Origin: Lelliottia sp. WAP21
GTDB lineage: Bacteria; Pseudomonadota; Gammaproteobacteria; Enterobacterales; Enterobacteriaceae
Assembly: GCF_020532665.2 (NCBI RefSeq)
Contig: NZ_JAIWPG020000005.1
Span: 372,001-436,000 of the forward strand
Direction of reading: 5' to 3'
Length of the DNA: 64,000 nt
Shown here: positions 52,737 to 62,150 of the stretch, piece after piece
Position numbering within the stretch: the first letter of the stretch is position 1
Layout: each line of letters starts with the position of its first letter
Position numbers and translations under genes: made by a program
Notes under the pieces: model-generated
Databases searched by the model: none
Seen by the model: the letters and a program-made list of their open reading frames with translations, nothing else
Told to the model about the DNA's origin: nothing

Positions 52737-53288
52737 TTACGAGTGGGAATTCGCGTATTTTTTGACGGCATCCATGGTTTTCTGGATATGTTCGTCGGGA
52801 TTACGATCCGTATAGCTGAGCAGGATTTTTCCATCCGGGGCAATCACAAACGACGTCCGATCCGAAACGGTTTTTCCGTTCATCTCCATCAGGGTTTTAT
52901 ATTCCGCAGCCACCTTCGCGCCCGGATCGGCGGCAACGGCGAATTTATCGCGGCACTCCAGTTTTGAAAATTCATCAACCTGATCAACATTTCCTGCCGT
53001 GACGCCCACGACGGTCGCCCCGTGTTTTTTGAACTCATCCGTGGCTTCGGCAAAGGCGTGGGCTTCGAGCGTACAGCCTTTGGTGAAGGCGGCCGGGAAG
53101 AAATAGAGCACCACCGGCCCTTTTTTCAACGCCTGCTGTAAAGAGAAGGTCAGCGGCTTGCCGCCCAGTGCTCCCTGAAGGCTGAAGTCAGGGGCTTTGG
53201 CACCCGCTTCCAGGGCGGCGTGCGCACTCAGGGTGAAAAGGGACAGGCTCAGAACGGCTATAGCGGACAACGTTTTCAAGCGTTTCAT
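52737..53288 (-). CDS. Exported peroxiredoxin (AhpC/TSA family)
   Basis: The 183-residue product begins with a clear signal peptide (about 1-24, ending LSAHA) and is followed by a thioredoxin-fold peroxiredoxin. The peroxidatic cysteine is Cys72 in FPAAFTKGCTLEA. The nearby position where PrxQ-type proteins have their resolving cysteine is histidine; the only other mature-part cysteine is Cys110 (KLECRDKF). It should reduce peroxides in the periplasm, recharged by the DsbD-like protein encoded next. The start at 53288 has a GGAG ribosome site six bases away; a longer frame upstream lacks a signal peptide. It is the first gene of the operon. Confidence 0.9.
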   Translation of the reverse strand: MKRLKTLSAIAVLSLSLFTLSAHAALEAGAKAPDFSLQGALGGKPLTFSLQQALKKGPVVLYFFPAAFTKGCTLEAHAFAEATDEFKKHGATVVGVTAGNVDQVDEFSKLECRDKFAVAADPGAKVAAEYKTLMEMNGKTVSDRTSFVIAPDGKILLSYTDRNPDEHIQKTMDAVKKYANSHS

Positions 53289-53329
53289 GGTCGGCTCCAT
53301 CAGGGAAAAGTGGTGGGTTTCAATAATAG

Positions 53330-53356
53330 TTCGTACGCTAAGGCCATAAAGTTTCG
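53330..53356 (-). promoter_or_regulatory. ECF-like promoter of the redox/sigma operon
   Basis: On the minus strand CGAAAC (complement of 53351-53356) is followed after 17 bases by CGAA (complement of 53330-53333). ECF promoters typically have an AAC-containing -35 box and a CGxx-type -10 box with this spacing, and the Caulobacter SigF consensus also ends in CGAA. It lies about 40 bp upstream of the peroxiredoxin start. Autoregulation is inferred. Confidence 0.35.
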
Positions 53357-53363
53357 CTCGCCC

Positions 53364-53399
53364 GTAAAAAAACCTCCGCCGGGTTTCCCGGCGGAGGTT
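53364..53399 (-). terminator. Rho-independent terminator of gss
   Basis: A perfect 13-bp stem (53371-53383 with 53387-53399, AACCTCCGCCGGG/CCCGGCGGAGGTT) with a 3-base loop is followed on the minus strand by T residues. Confidence 0.95.
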
Positions 53400-53425
53400 A
53401 ACTGTGTTCATTGCGCCCGTTTAGG

Positions 53426-55288
53426 CTAGCGATCTTTCTCTACAATCAACGGTTCAATGTCACTCTCTTTCTTGATCACTAACGAGTCATCCCCGCGCAG
53501 GCAGGTGCCCCCGTAGTTACCGCCAACGGTAAAGGTGCAGACCTGAATATATTTCCCGTCCACCTTGGGCAGGCACCACAGCTGCTGGTAAATATTCTTT
53601 CTGTCGACAAACTTGCCGCTGGATTTATCCAGCAGTTCTTCCGCAGGGCTGATCAAATCAATATTGCTGCCGCAACGTCCGGCGATAGGTTTCACCGCAT
53701 ACCCGGTTTTTGCCAGCACGTCGTTGACCTCGAAGTCCGTATCCAGCAGATAGCGATGATGAGGGAAAAGCTGCCAGAGCACGGGCAGGATCGCCTTGTT
53801 GCCCGGGATGACGGTCCATAACGGTTCAAAGACCAGCACTTCCGGACGCAGCAAGACGTCAATCAGACGCACTTCGTTTTGCGGATGACCGGTGCGGATA
53901 GGCACGGCGGCATATTCGGTTTCGCTCACCTCGCGAATCTGTTCAATGGCCGTTTCCCATGCCCAGGTTTTCCAGACGCAGTTCACGTGGCGGCCCTCTT
54001 CATCGACCAGCTGCCCCGCCGTATCCCAGCTTAATGCGCCAAGTCCATGCAGGATTTTGGTCTCAAAACCGGCTTGCATCAGAGAACGTTGAATAAAGAG
54101 CGCGTGATAATCCTCTTCAATGTCGTTGTCCTGCATGATGTGCACAAAAGGCCGCGCATGGCTGTGTTTCCAGGCACCGGTCAACTCTTCCAGCAGTCCT
54201 TCCGCCGGATTATGCCCCGTACCGCGATAGCCATTTTTCACCCACTCCTCAAGAATCAGCCCGCCTTCGGTATGGCACGAGGCCGAGTCGGCGTTGTATT
54301 CATACACCTTCAGCCCGCGCTCATCCATGCAAAAATCCATACGACCAGTGATCATATGGTGGCGACGCCACTGCCATGAAAGACGCAGACGCGGCCAGAG
54401 GATTTTCGGAATGTCGAAAAGCGCCAACAGGTTATCGTCTTTGAGCACCTTGTCGGTGGCATGAAGATACATCAGATGCAGTTCATTGGTGGCTTTGATC
54501 AGCTCCTGCTCGGCGCTTTCCGTGATGGTGAAATACTGACAGGGATCTTTGTTGATCACGTGGCCGTTCGCCTGAACGTAGGCTTTTTGCAGGGCATCGT
54601 TTTCATTCAACCACTTGCCGTCGAACTGACGTTTGTTCGGTAATCTTGCACCACGAATGTTCAGCAGTTCGCCATCAATATCGGGCTGTGGCAGGCTGTG
54701 TTCCGCGTTGTCGCTCTGGATCATCCAGCCAAGAATGGTGGTGTCGGTAAAGGTATCGTGCAGGGTGTAACAGCCGTCCTCCACGCTTAAGCGCAGCTCA
54801 CGCGTCCACTGCTGGCCAAACGGCAGCGGAGAATGCAGAACGTTCTGCTCGGCAATCCGCACCTTATCGCCCAGTAACTGCGTAATGACCGCAACATGGC
54901 CCGTTTCGTTAAACTCCCCGCCCTTTTGCCAGATCAGCAGCGCACCGGCTTCAGGCGCACGCCTTGAGCCGTTCGCAAACGCCTGTAAGGGCAGAAGATT
55001 GTCGTTTACCACTTCGCGCAGGAAGCGCAGCGAGAAGATCTCCCACGCCATGCCGACATCCGTGAAGACAAAGCCGTAGTTAAGGAACAGAAAGCGGCGT
55101 GCAAACTCGACGCATTGCCACTTGTGCCCCATGTATTCATTACCGATATAGCTACGAAACTCGGCGTCTTCAGGGTAGTGACGCGGATCCAGACTATCGT
55201 AGTTTGACGAGTAAATTGCCACGCCTCCCGGCGCATAACCTAATAACGTCCCAAACGGAGCGTCACTGCTTAACTTTCCTTTACGCAT
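53426..55288 (-). CDS. gss: Bifunctional glutathionylspermidine synthetase/amidase Gss
   Basis: Gss joins glutathione and spermidine with ATP and, with a separate domain, splits the product again. The 620-residue cytoplasmic protein has an N-terminal CHAP amidase domain with Cys59 in GHKWQCVEFARRF and a histidine in ETGHVAVITQL, and a C-terminal ATP-grasp synthetase domain (about 200-615, including ARPFVHIMQDNDIEEDYHALF and CGSNIDLISPAEELL). Length equals that of E. coli Gss (619). In E. coli its neighbour is yghU; here a five-gene transporter operon is inserted between them. Confidence 0.97.
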   Translation of the reverse strand: MRKGKLSSDAPFGTLLGYAPGGVAIYSSNYDSLDPRHYPEDAEFRSYIGNEYMGHKWQCVEFARRFLFLNYGFVFTDVGMAWEIFSLRFLREVVNDNLLPLQAFANGSRRAPEAGALLIWQKGGEFNETGHVAVITQLLGDKVRIAEQNVLHSPLPFGQQWTRELRLSVEDGCYTLHDTFTDTTILGWMIQSDNAEHSLPQPDIDGELLNIRGARLPNKRQFDGKWLNENDALQKAYVQANGHVINKDPCQYFTITESAEQELIKATNELHLMYLHATDKVLKDDNLLALFDIPKILWPRLRLSWQWRRHHMITGRMDFCMDERGLKVYEYNADSASCHTEGGLILEEWVKNGYRGTGHNPAEGLLEELTGAWKHSHARPFVHIMQDNDIEEDYHALFIQRSLMQAGFETKILHGLGALSWDTAGQLVDEEGRHVNCVWKTWAWETAIEQIREVSETEYAAVPIRTGHPQNEVRLIDVLLRPEVLVFEPLWTVIPGNKAILPVLWQLFPHHRYLLDTDFEVNDVLAKTGYAVKPIAGRCGSNIDLISPAEELLDKSSGKFVDRKNIYQQLWCLPKVDGKYIQVCTFTVGGNYGGTCLRGDDSLVIKKESDIEPLIVEKDR

Positions 55289-55356
55289 GTTCTCAACCTA
55301 AAACAGGCAGGCGGCAATTGTTGGAAGGGTTGTCGTCGTCTGCACGTTGTAATTAA

Positions 55357-55391
55357 CCTGACAGAGGTGAATCAATCATACACCTCTGCAG
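55357..55391. promoter_or_regulatory. Long dyad between gss and the ABC operon
   Basis: CAGAGGTG (55362-55369) pairs with CACCTCTG (55381-55388), extended by CCTG/CAGG on either side. No T-run follows. It could be a weak transcription end for the ABC operon or an operator for gss. Confidence 0.35.
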
Positions 55392-55411
55392 GAGTGAGTA
55401 AACGCGCGGGC

Positions 55412-56385
55412 TTAGGTCCTGAAGAGCCAACAGGCGGTGAAATGGCCGGGGGCAATCTCCTGCATCACCGGTTCTTGTGTTTGACATACCGGCATTGCAT
55501 GCGGACAACGGCTGCAAAAATGGCACCCGGTCAGCGCCGCCGTGGGGCTGGGGATCTCTCCGCGTAAGGTCGCCTGCTCCAGATTGCGAATGCGCGGATC
55601 GGGCTGCGGCACCGCCGCCAGTAGCGCACGGGTATAGGGGTGTGCCGGATGCTGGTACAGCGCGTCGGCGGGTGCCACCTCTACCAGCTTGCCAAGATAC
55701 ATCACCCCGATACGGCTGGAGATGTGGCGCACCATCGACAGATCGTGGGCGATAAAGAGATAGGTCAGCCCCAGCTCTTCTTGCAGATCCTGAAGAATAT
55801 TCACCACCTGCGCCTGCACGGACACATCCAGCGCCGAAAGCGGTTCATCACACAGAACAAACTCCGGGCGCACCGACAGGGCGCGGGCAATGCTGATCCG
55901 CTGACGCTGGCCGCCGCTGAACTCATGCGGGAAACGCTGCAGATGCTCCCGCTTCAGCCCGACTTTTTCGAGCAGAAATTCCGTGCGCGCCTGCTGTTCT
56001 TCACGATGATAGCCGTGGATCTGCATCGGTTCAGCGATGAGTTGCTGCACCGTCATCCCGGGATTAAGCGATGAGTACGGGTCCTGGAATATCGCCTGCA
56101 TGCGCTTGCGCAGGGGTTTGAGTTGCCTCTCGCTGGCCTGGGCAATCTCCTGCCCGGCAAAGTGAATCTCGCCAGAGGTGATGTTAAACAGGCGCAGAAT
56201 GGCGCGGCCCAGCGTGGATTTCCCGCAGCCAGACTCCCCGACCAGCCCAAAGGTTTCACCACGATGGATATCAAAGCTCACCCCATCCACCGCCTTCACC
56301 GCCACGCCTTTGCGCAGCAGCCCCCCGTTGAGATGATAATGTTTGCGCAGTGCTCGTACGCTTACTAACGGCGCGTGTGTGTCGC

Positions 56386-56389
<4 letters not shown>
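55412..56389 (-). CDS. Peptide-type ABC transporter ATPase (DppF/OppF-like)
   Basis: This is the second ATPase of a Dpp/Opp-type importer: 325 residues with Walker [13 protein letters not shown], signature [17 protein letters not shown], Walker [13 protein letters not shown], switch histidine [11 protein letters not shown], and a C-terminal cysteine-rich segment ([15 protein letters not shown]) that binds an iron-sulfur cluster in related OppD/DppD proteins. The start at 56389 overlaps the preceding gene by four bases (ATGA). It is the last gene of the operon. Confidence 0.94.
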
Positions 56390-57355
<966 letters not shown>

Positions 57356-57363
<8 letters not shown>

Positions 57364-58201
57364 CGCGGTTCGCTCCCGGCTCAAAGGCGGTGCGGAACAC
57401 GTCGCCCAACACGTTAAAACTGAAGACCGTCAGCAGGATCAAAATGCCGGGGAACATCGCCAGCCATGAGGCTTCGCCAATATACGACTGGGCATTATTG
57501 AGCATACTCCCCCAGGAGGCGGCGGGTGCCTGCACGCCTAAACCTAAGAAGCTTAACGTCGATTCCATCAGGATCGCCGAGGCGATATTCAGGGTAGCCG
57601 CCACAATCACCGTCGGCATGACGCCAGGAATGATGTGCCGCAAAATAATACGCAGCGGATGCTCACCGGATGCGCGAGCATAGAGAACATATTCGCGCTC
57701 TTTCACCGTCAGGGTTTCCGCTCGCACCAGGCGCGACATGCTCATCCACGTCAGAAGGCTGATGATCAGAATGATATTATCCACGCCCGGCTTGAGGTAG
57801 GCGTTCACCACCAGCAGCAGAAAAAACGCCGGTATCGCCATCAAAATATCAACAGCCCGCATCATCAGATTATCGAGCCAGCCGCCAAAATAGCCGCTGA
57901 CCGTCCCTACCACGGTGCCAATCAGCGTGGAAAAGAGCATCGCAAGAAAGCCCACCATCAGGGAAATTTGCCCGCCATAAAGCGCGCGCGTGAAGTAATC
58001 CCGCCCATATTCATCGGTGCCAAACCAGTGGGCCGCGTCAGGCGGCAGCGTGCGTGCTCCCAACGACATCCGATCCGGATCGTAGGGGCTCAGCCCCGCA
58101 CAGAGCGCGGCAGCGATAAAAATAAACAATACCAGAAGGGAAAACTGCGCCGGACGATTGCGGCGCAGCTGGTGACGAACGTGTTGCCAGCGTCTGCTCA
58201 T
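57356..58201 (-). CDS. Peptide-type ABC transporter permease (DppC/OppC-like)
   Basis: The 281-residue inner-membrane permease has an N-terminal helix and extension typical of the OppC side (HWFGTDEYGRDYFTRALYGG), five further helices and the EAA-type ATPase contact loop (YARASGEHPLRIILRHIIPGV). I start at the ATG at 58201, five bases after the stop of the other permease gene; a longer in-frame ORF runs inside that gene and is not real. Full length. Confidence 0.93.
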
Positions 58202-58206
58202 CCGGG

Positions 58207-59160
58207 TTACCTCAGTGTACGAATGCGGGGATCGGCGAAGCGATACAACAGATCGGCTATCAGGTTGCCGACAATCAGCATCATCGACGACAGCATAATG
58301 ATCGCCATGATCAGTGGGTAATCGAGCGAGGTGATCGACTGGATTCCCAGAAGCCCCATGCCCGGCCACGAGAAGACGCTTTCCGTCACATAAGCTCCCA
58401 CGATCAGTTCGCCAAACGACAGGCCAAAGAGGGTAATCACCGGCAGCAGCACATTCTTCAACACATGATGGAACAGGATGCCGGAACGCGTGGCGCCGTA
58501 GGCCAGCTGGGTCTGGACATAGTCTGCCGACAGTTGCGATATAGTGTTGGAACGAATGTAGCGCACGTAGCTGGAGAGGTTATAAAAGGTCAACGCGATG
58601 CAGGGCAATACGCCGTGGTGCACCACGTCCAGCCAGTTATCGTCCATGCCGATGGTGCGCATCCCCATGCTGGGAAACCAGTTGAGCTGCACGGCAAATA
58701 CGGTGATAAGCAGAATGCCGAACCAGAATATCGGCACGGAAATACCAATATAGGCAAAAAGGTTCAGGACGTGATCCAGCCAGCGGTGTTTAAACGCACC
58801 GGCCAGCAAACCAAGAGGAATGGCGAAAATCATCGCCATCAGCAGTGACGCGCCCATCAGCCCAAGCGTGGCGGGGATACGTTCGCCGATCATCTCCAGC
58901 ACCGGACGGTGGTAGATCAGGGAATAGCCCAGGTCCCCCTGTAAGACATTTTTTAACCACAGCACATACTGCGTGACGACCGGTTTATCCAGCCCCATGC
59001 TCTGGCGGATCCGTTCGATATCCTCCGGCGCCATTCGCGGGGTGATATACGCCGCCACCGGGTCGCCCGGCGCAAGCTTAACCAGCAGAAATGCCACCAG
59101 GGAAATAAAGAAAAGCATCGGCAGCAGTTGCAGCAGCCGACGCGTTAATAAAGTGTTCAC
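58207..59160 (-). CDS. Peptide-type ABC transporter permease (DppB/OppB-like)
   Basis: The 317-residue permease starts with GTG and has the DppB-type opening (MNTLLTRRLLQLLPMLFFISLVAFLLVKLAPGDP), six helices, and the contact loop region YVQTQLAYGATRSGILFHHVLKNVLLPV. It lies downstream of the binding-protein gene across a 56-bp gap with a strong stem-loop. It pairs with the next permease to form the membrane channel. Confidence 0.93.
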   Translation of the reverse strand: MNTLLTRRLLQLLPMLFFISLVAFLLVKLAPGDPVAAYITPRMAPEDIERIRQSMGLDKPVVTQYVLWLKNVLQGDLGYSLIYHRPVLEMIGERIPATLGLMGASLLMAMIFAIPLGLLAGAFKHRWLDHVLNLFAYIGISVPIFWFGILLITVFAVQLNWFPSMGMRTIGMDDNWLDVVHHGVLPCIALTFYNLSSYVRYIRSNTISQLSADYVQTQLAYGATRSGILFHHVLKNVLLPVITLFGLSFGELIVGAYVTESVFSWPGMGLLGIQSITSLDYPLIMAIIMLSSMMLIVGNLIADLLYRFADPRIRTLR

Positions 59161-59188
59161 GACATGTCCTTACCGCCAGACCCTAAAG

Positions 59189-59210
59189 GCCCCGATCACA
59201 TGACCGGGGC
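59189..59210 (-). other. Stem-loop between binding-protein and permease genes
   Basis: GCCCCGATCA (59189-59198) pairs with TGACCGGGGC (59201-59210), with one wobble pair. No T-run follows. Such intercistronic hairpins commonly protect the upstream message and lower expression of the membrane genes. Confidence 0.6.
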
Positions 59211-59216
59211 AACCGC

Positions 59217-60806
59217 TTATTTTTGATAGATTTTTGACAGATCCTGGAACATATATACAGGCTTCGGTTCAGCCTCCTGCGTGCCGCCAAATCGTTTATC
59301 GACGGCGACGGTCGCATTGGTATAGGAGATAGGGTAATAGGTCATGTCATTGGCGACGGTTTGCTGAATCTGCTTGTAGATTTCAGCGCGCTTCGCGGTA
59401 TCGGTCTCTACTGCGCCTTTATCCCACAGCGCGTCAAACTGCGGATTTTTATAATGCGCGTAGTTGTAGGCTTCGTTGCTCATAAAGAGTGATTTATAGC
59501 CGTCAGGCTCGGCACCCATGATGTAACCGCCCAGATTCAGCTCCCACGCCGTGTTATTCATATCCAGGCTTCGCTGAGACATGGCGTTGGAATCCAGCGG
59601 CATCAGTTCCACGTTCACGCCAATCCCCTTCAGCGACTGCTGAATATAGAGCGCCATGCTCTCCTGGGTTTTATTGGTGTTCACATAGGCCAGACGCAGT
59701 TTCAGGTTTTGCGGTGCGCCGGACGCTTTCAGCAGCGCCTTCGCTTTCTCCTGATCGAATTTATACTGCTCCACGTCATCGGTCTGATACAGGGTATCCG
59801 GCGTCAGGAATGAGGTGGCGGGTTTGGCGTAATCCAGCGAGGTGAACGCCGTTTGCGTCAGCTCATCTTTATTGATGGCGTAAGCGATAGCCTGACGCAG
59901 TTCTTTGCTCTTCATGACAGGGACGTTCTGGTTAAAGGTCATGTAGGCCAGACGCCCTTCCGGATAGACCACAAAATCAAATTTACCGGTATTTTTCAGT
60001 CGGCTGACATCCTGCGGATCGACCATCTTGAGGTTAATTTCGCCGTTTTGCAGCGCAAGGTTGGCGGAATTGCTGTCTTTGGCGAAACGGTAGGTCACGG
60101 AATCCAGCTTCGCCTTGCCGTTCCAGTAATCATCAAAACGGGTCAGAGCATAATATTGTCCGGCGCGATACTCTTTAAACCTGAACGGACCGGACCCTAC
60201 CGGCGCATCGTTTTTGGTGCTTTTCTCCAGATCGGTTTCGCTGGCGAACACATGTTGCGGGATCGGGTAGATCTGCACCAGCGTGCCGGTAAAGGCGGCG
60301 CTTACCTGCGGTAAGGTGAATTTCACGGTGCGGTCGTCAACCTTGCTCACCTCAACCGGTTTCCCGCCATAGGTGAACATGCTGCGAAAGAAGCTGTGCT
60401 GTTTGGCATCGAGCAGTTTAGTAAAGGTGAAGACGACATCATCGGCGGTCAGCGGCTGGCCATCCTGCCATTTCAGGTTGGGTTTTAAGGTCAGGGTATA
60501 GCTTAAATTATCGGCGGAAGGGGTGAGGCTTTCGGCAAGGCCCCATTCGATTTTACCGTCGTTAAAGCTGTAGAGCGGCGCATAGAGCGCCTGCATAATG
60601 GTTAAGGTGGTGCGGTCGCTGGCATACAGCGGATTTACCGCCAGCGGATCGCCGGAGGTAATACCAATAATTAATGAACCGCCCTCTTTTGCCGTCTCGC
60701 TTTTCGCGGCTGGCGCAGCGGTGGTCTCTTTATTTTTGGCATCATCACACCCTGCCGCACTTAATGCCATTGAGACCAGAACAGCAGATAATAGTCGCTT
60801 GCGCAT
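59217..60806 (-). CDS. Peptide-type ABC transporter substrate-binding protein (family 5), probable lipoprotein
   Basis: The 529-residue protein has a signal sequence with a possible lipobox (SAAGC, cysteine near residue 20), a linker rich in Ala, Lys and Glu, and the SBP family 5 fold (start GSLIIGITSGDPLAVNPLY, family segments WQDGQPLTADDVVFTFTKLLD, GSGPFRFKEYRAGQYY and LRQAIAYAINKDEL). Ligands in this family include di- and oligopeptides, nickel, haem and opines; the sequence does not decide. The location beside gss and yghU makes a glutathione-related peptide conceivable, but that is a guess. It is first in the operon and divergent from yghU. Confidence 0.92.
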   Translation of the reverse strand: MRKRLLSAVLVSMALSAAGCDDAKNKETTAAPAAKSETAKEGGSLIIGITSGDPLAVNPLYASDRTTLTIMQALYAPLYSFNDGKIEWGLAESLTPSADNLSYTLTLKPNLKWQDGQPLTADDVVFTFTKLLDAKQHSFFRSMFTYGGKPVEVSKVDDRTVKFTLPQVSAAFTGTLVQIYPIPQHVFASETDLEKSTKNDAPVGSGPFRFKEYRAGQYYALTRFDDYWNGKAKLDSVTYRFAKDSNSANLALQNGEINLKMVDPQDVSRLKNTGKFDFVVYPEGRLAYMTFNQNVPVMKSKELRQAIAYAINKDELTQTAFTSLDYAKPATSFLTPDTLYQTDDVEQYKFDQEKAKALLKASGAPQNLKLRLAYVNTNKTQESMALYIQQSLKGIGVNVELMPLDSNAMSQRSLDMNNTAWELNLGGYIMGAEPDGYKSLFMSNEAYNYAHYKNPQFDALWDKGAVETDTAKRAEIYKQIQQTVANDMTYYPISYTNATVAVDKRFGGTQEAEPKPVYMFQDLSKIYQK

Positions 60807-60890
60807 ATCTCACTAACTCCTTGCCTTAAAAGTGTTTAATACTGTTAAATTATTTTTATTCAGAAGCATCATATGCAGCTTTACGTTATT

Positions 60891-60913
60891 TCGCATTAAC
60901 AATGAAAATGCGA
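60891..60913. promoter_or_regulatory. Dyad between the ABC operon and yghU
   Basis: TCGCATT (60891-60897) and AATGCGA (60907-60913) form a perfect 7-bp inverted repeat with a 9-bp centre, about 85 bp upstream of the binding-protein gene and 140 bp upstream of yghU. It is a candidate operator in the 246-bp divergent control region; the regulator is unknown. Confidence 0.4.
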
Positions 60914-61052
60914 TTTTCGATTAAGCTTATAACCGAATTGATATATATAAGCGCCAGAAGGAATAGCGCCAGTTTAGAGCGCTCAGTTCGTTAAACCGTT
61001 CACGAATCTCCTGCTACACTGCCTCAATACATCACGCAAAAGGCAGACCAAC

Positions 61053-61922
61053 ATGTCCGACAACACGTATCAGCCACCAAAAGTATGGCAATGGGAACAA
61101 AACAGTAACGGCGGCGCATTCGCGAATATCAATCGTCCGGTATCCGGTGCGACCCACGAAAAAGCGCTGCCTGTGGGGACGCATCCGCTCCAGCTCTATT
61201 CTCTGGGGACACCAAACGGCCAGAAAGTGACCATCATGCTGGAAGAGTTGCTGGCGCTTGGGGTGACCGGGGCGGAGTACGACGCATGGTTGATTCGCAT
61301 TGGCGAAGGCGATCAGTTCTCCAGCGGCTTTGTTGACGTTAACCCAAACTCAAAGATCCCGGCGCTGCGAGATCATTCCACTACGCCGCCGACCCGCGTG
61401 TTTGAATCCGGAAATATCTTGCTGTATCTGGCAGAGAAATTTGGTCATTTCCTGCCAAAGGATCTGGCTGGACGCACGGAAACCCTGAACTGGTTGTTCT
61501 GGCTGCAAGGCTCCGCGCCGTTCCTGGGTGGCGGTTTTGGCCACTTTTATAACTATGCGCCGGTGAAGATCCAGTACGCCATTGACCGTTTCACCATGGA
61601 GGCCAAACGCCTTCTCGACGTGCTGGATAAGCAACTGGCCCGGGGCCGTTATATCGCGGGTGAAGAGTACACTATTGCGGATATGGCGATTTGGCCGTGG
61701 TTTGGCAGCGTGGTGTTGGGCAACGTGTATAACGCTGCGGAATTCCTGGACGCTGAGAAATACACCCACGTGCAGCGTTGGGCGAAAGATGTAGGCAACC
61801 GCCCTGCCGTGAAGCGTGGTCGTATGGTCAACCGGACCTTTGGTGAGCCGAGCGAGCAGTTGCATGAACGCCATGCGGCCAGCGACTTCGATACACAGAC
61901 CGAGGATAAACGTCAGGGTTAA
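61053..61922 (+). CDS. yghU: Glutathione transferase-like disulfide-bond reductase YghU
   Basis: YghU is a cytoplasmic nu-class glutathione transferase-like protein with disulfide reductase activity on glutathione-linked substrates. The 289-residue product matches E. coli YghU (288) throughout, with an N-terminal extension (NTYQPPKVWQWEQ), a thioredoxin-like domain (HPLQLYSLGTPNGQKVTIMLEE; SKIPALRDH; ESGNILLYLAEKFG) and an all-helical C-terminal domain (YTIADMAIWPWFG). It normally sits next to gss, a functionally related glutathione gene. Confidence 0.97.
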   Translation: MSDNTYQPPKVWQWEQNSNGGAFANINRPVSGATHEKALPVGTHPLQLYSLGTPNGQKVTIMLEELLALGVTGAEYDAWLIRIGEGDQFSSGFVDVNPNSKIPALRDHSTTPPTRVFESGNILLYLAEKFGHFLPKDLAGRTETLNWLFWLQGSAPFLGGGFGHFYNYAPVKIQYAIDRFTMEAKRLLDVLDKQLARGRYIAGEEYTIADMAIWPWFGSVVLGNVYNAAEFLDAEKYTHVQRWAKDVGNRPAVKRGRMVNRTFGEPSEQLHERHAASDFDTQTEDKRQG

Positions 61923-61925
61923 TGT

Positions 61926-62150
61926 GTGCGGTCTGATGCCCTCACCCCAGCCCTCTCCCACGGGGAGAGGGAGAACGTGCGGCCTGTTGCCCTCACCCCA
62001 GCCCTCTCCCACGGGGAGAGGGAGAACATGCGGTCTGATGCCCTCACCCCGGCCCTCTCCCACAGGGAGAGGGAGAACGTGCGGCCTGTTGCCCTTACCC
62101 CGGCCCTCTCCCACAGGGAGAGGGAGAAGCCCTCATTCACGGGGAGAGGG
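61926..62150. repeat. Four 51-bp tandem repeats with CCCTCTCCC palindromes
   Basis: Units run 61926-61976, 61977-62027, 62028-62078 and 62079-62129, followed by a partial fifth copy to about 62150. Each contains the palindrome CCCTCTCCC-AC-rGGGAGAGGG. Units 1 and 3 share GCGGTCTGATG, and units 2 and 4 share GCGGCCTGTTG, so the array looks like a duplicated 102-bp pair. It fills the gap between the convergent yghU and ModA-like genes and enters the end of the latter. The core also occurs singly at 10966-10987. Confidence 0.95.

Noticed and set aside
61926-62150. CRISPR-like array
   Set aside because: Units are contiguous and nearly identical over their whole length, with no unique spacers, and no cas genes are present.
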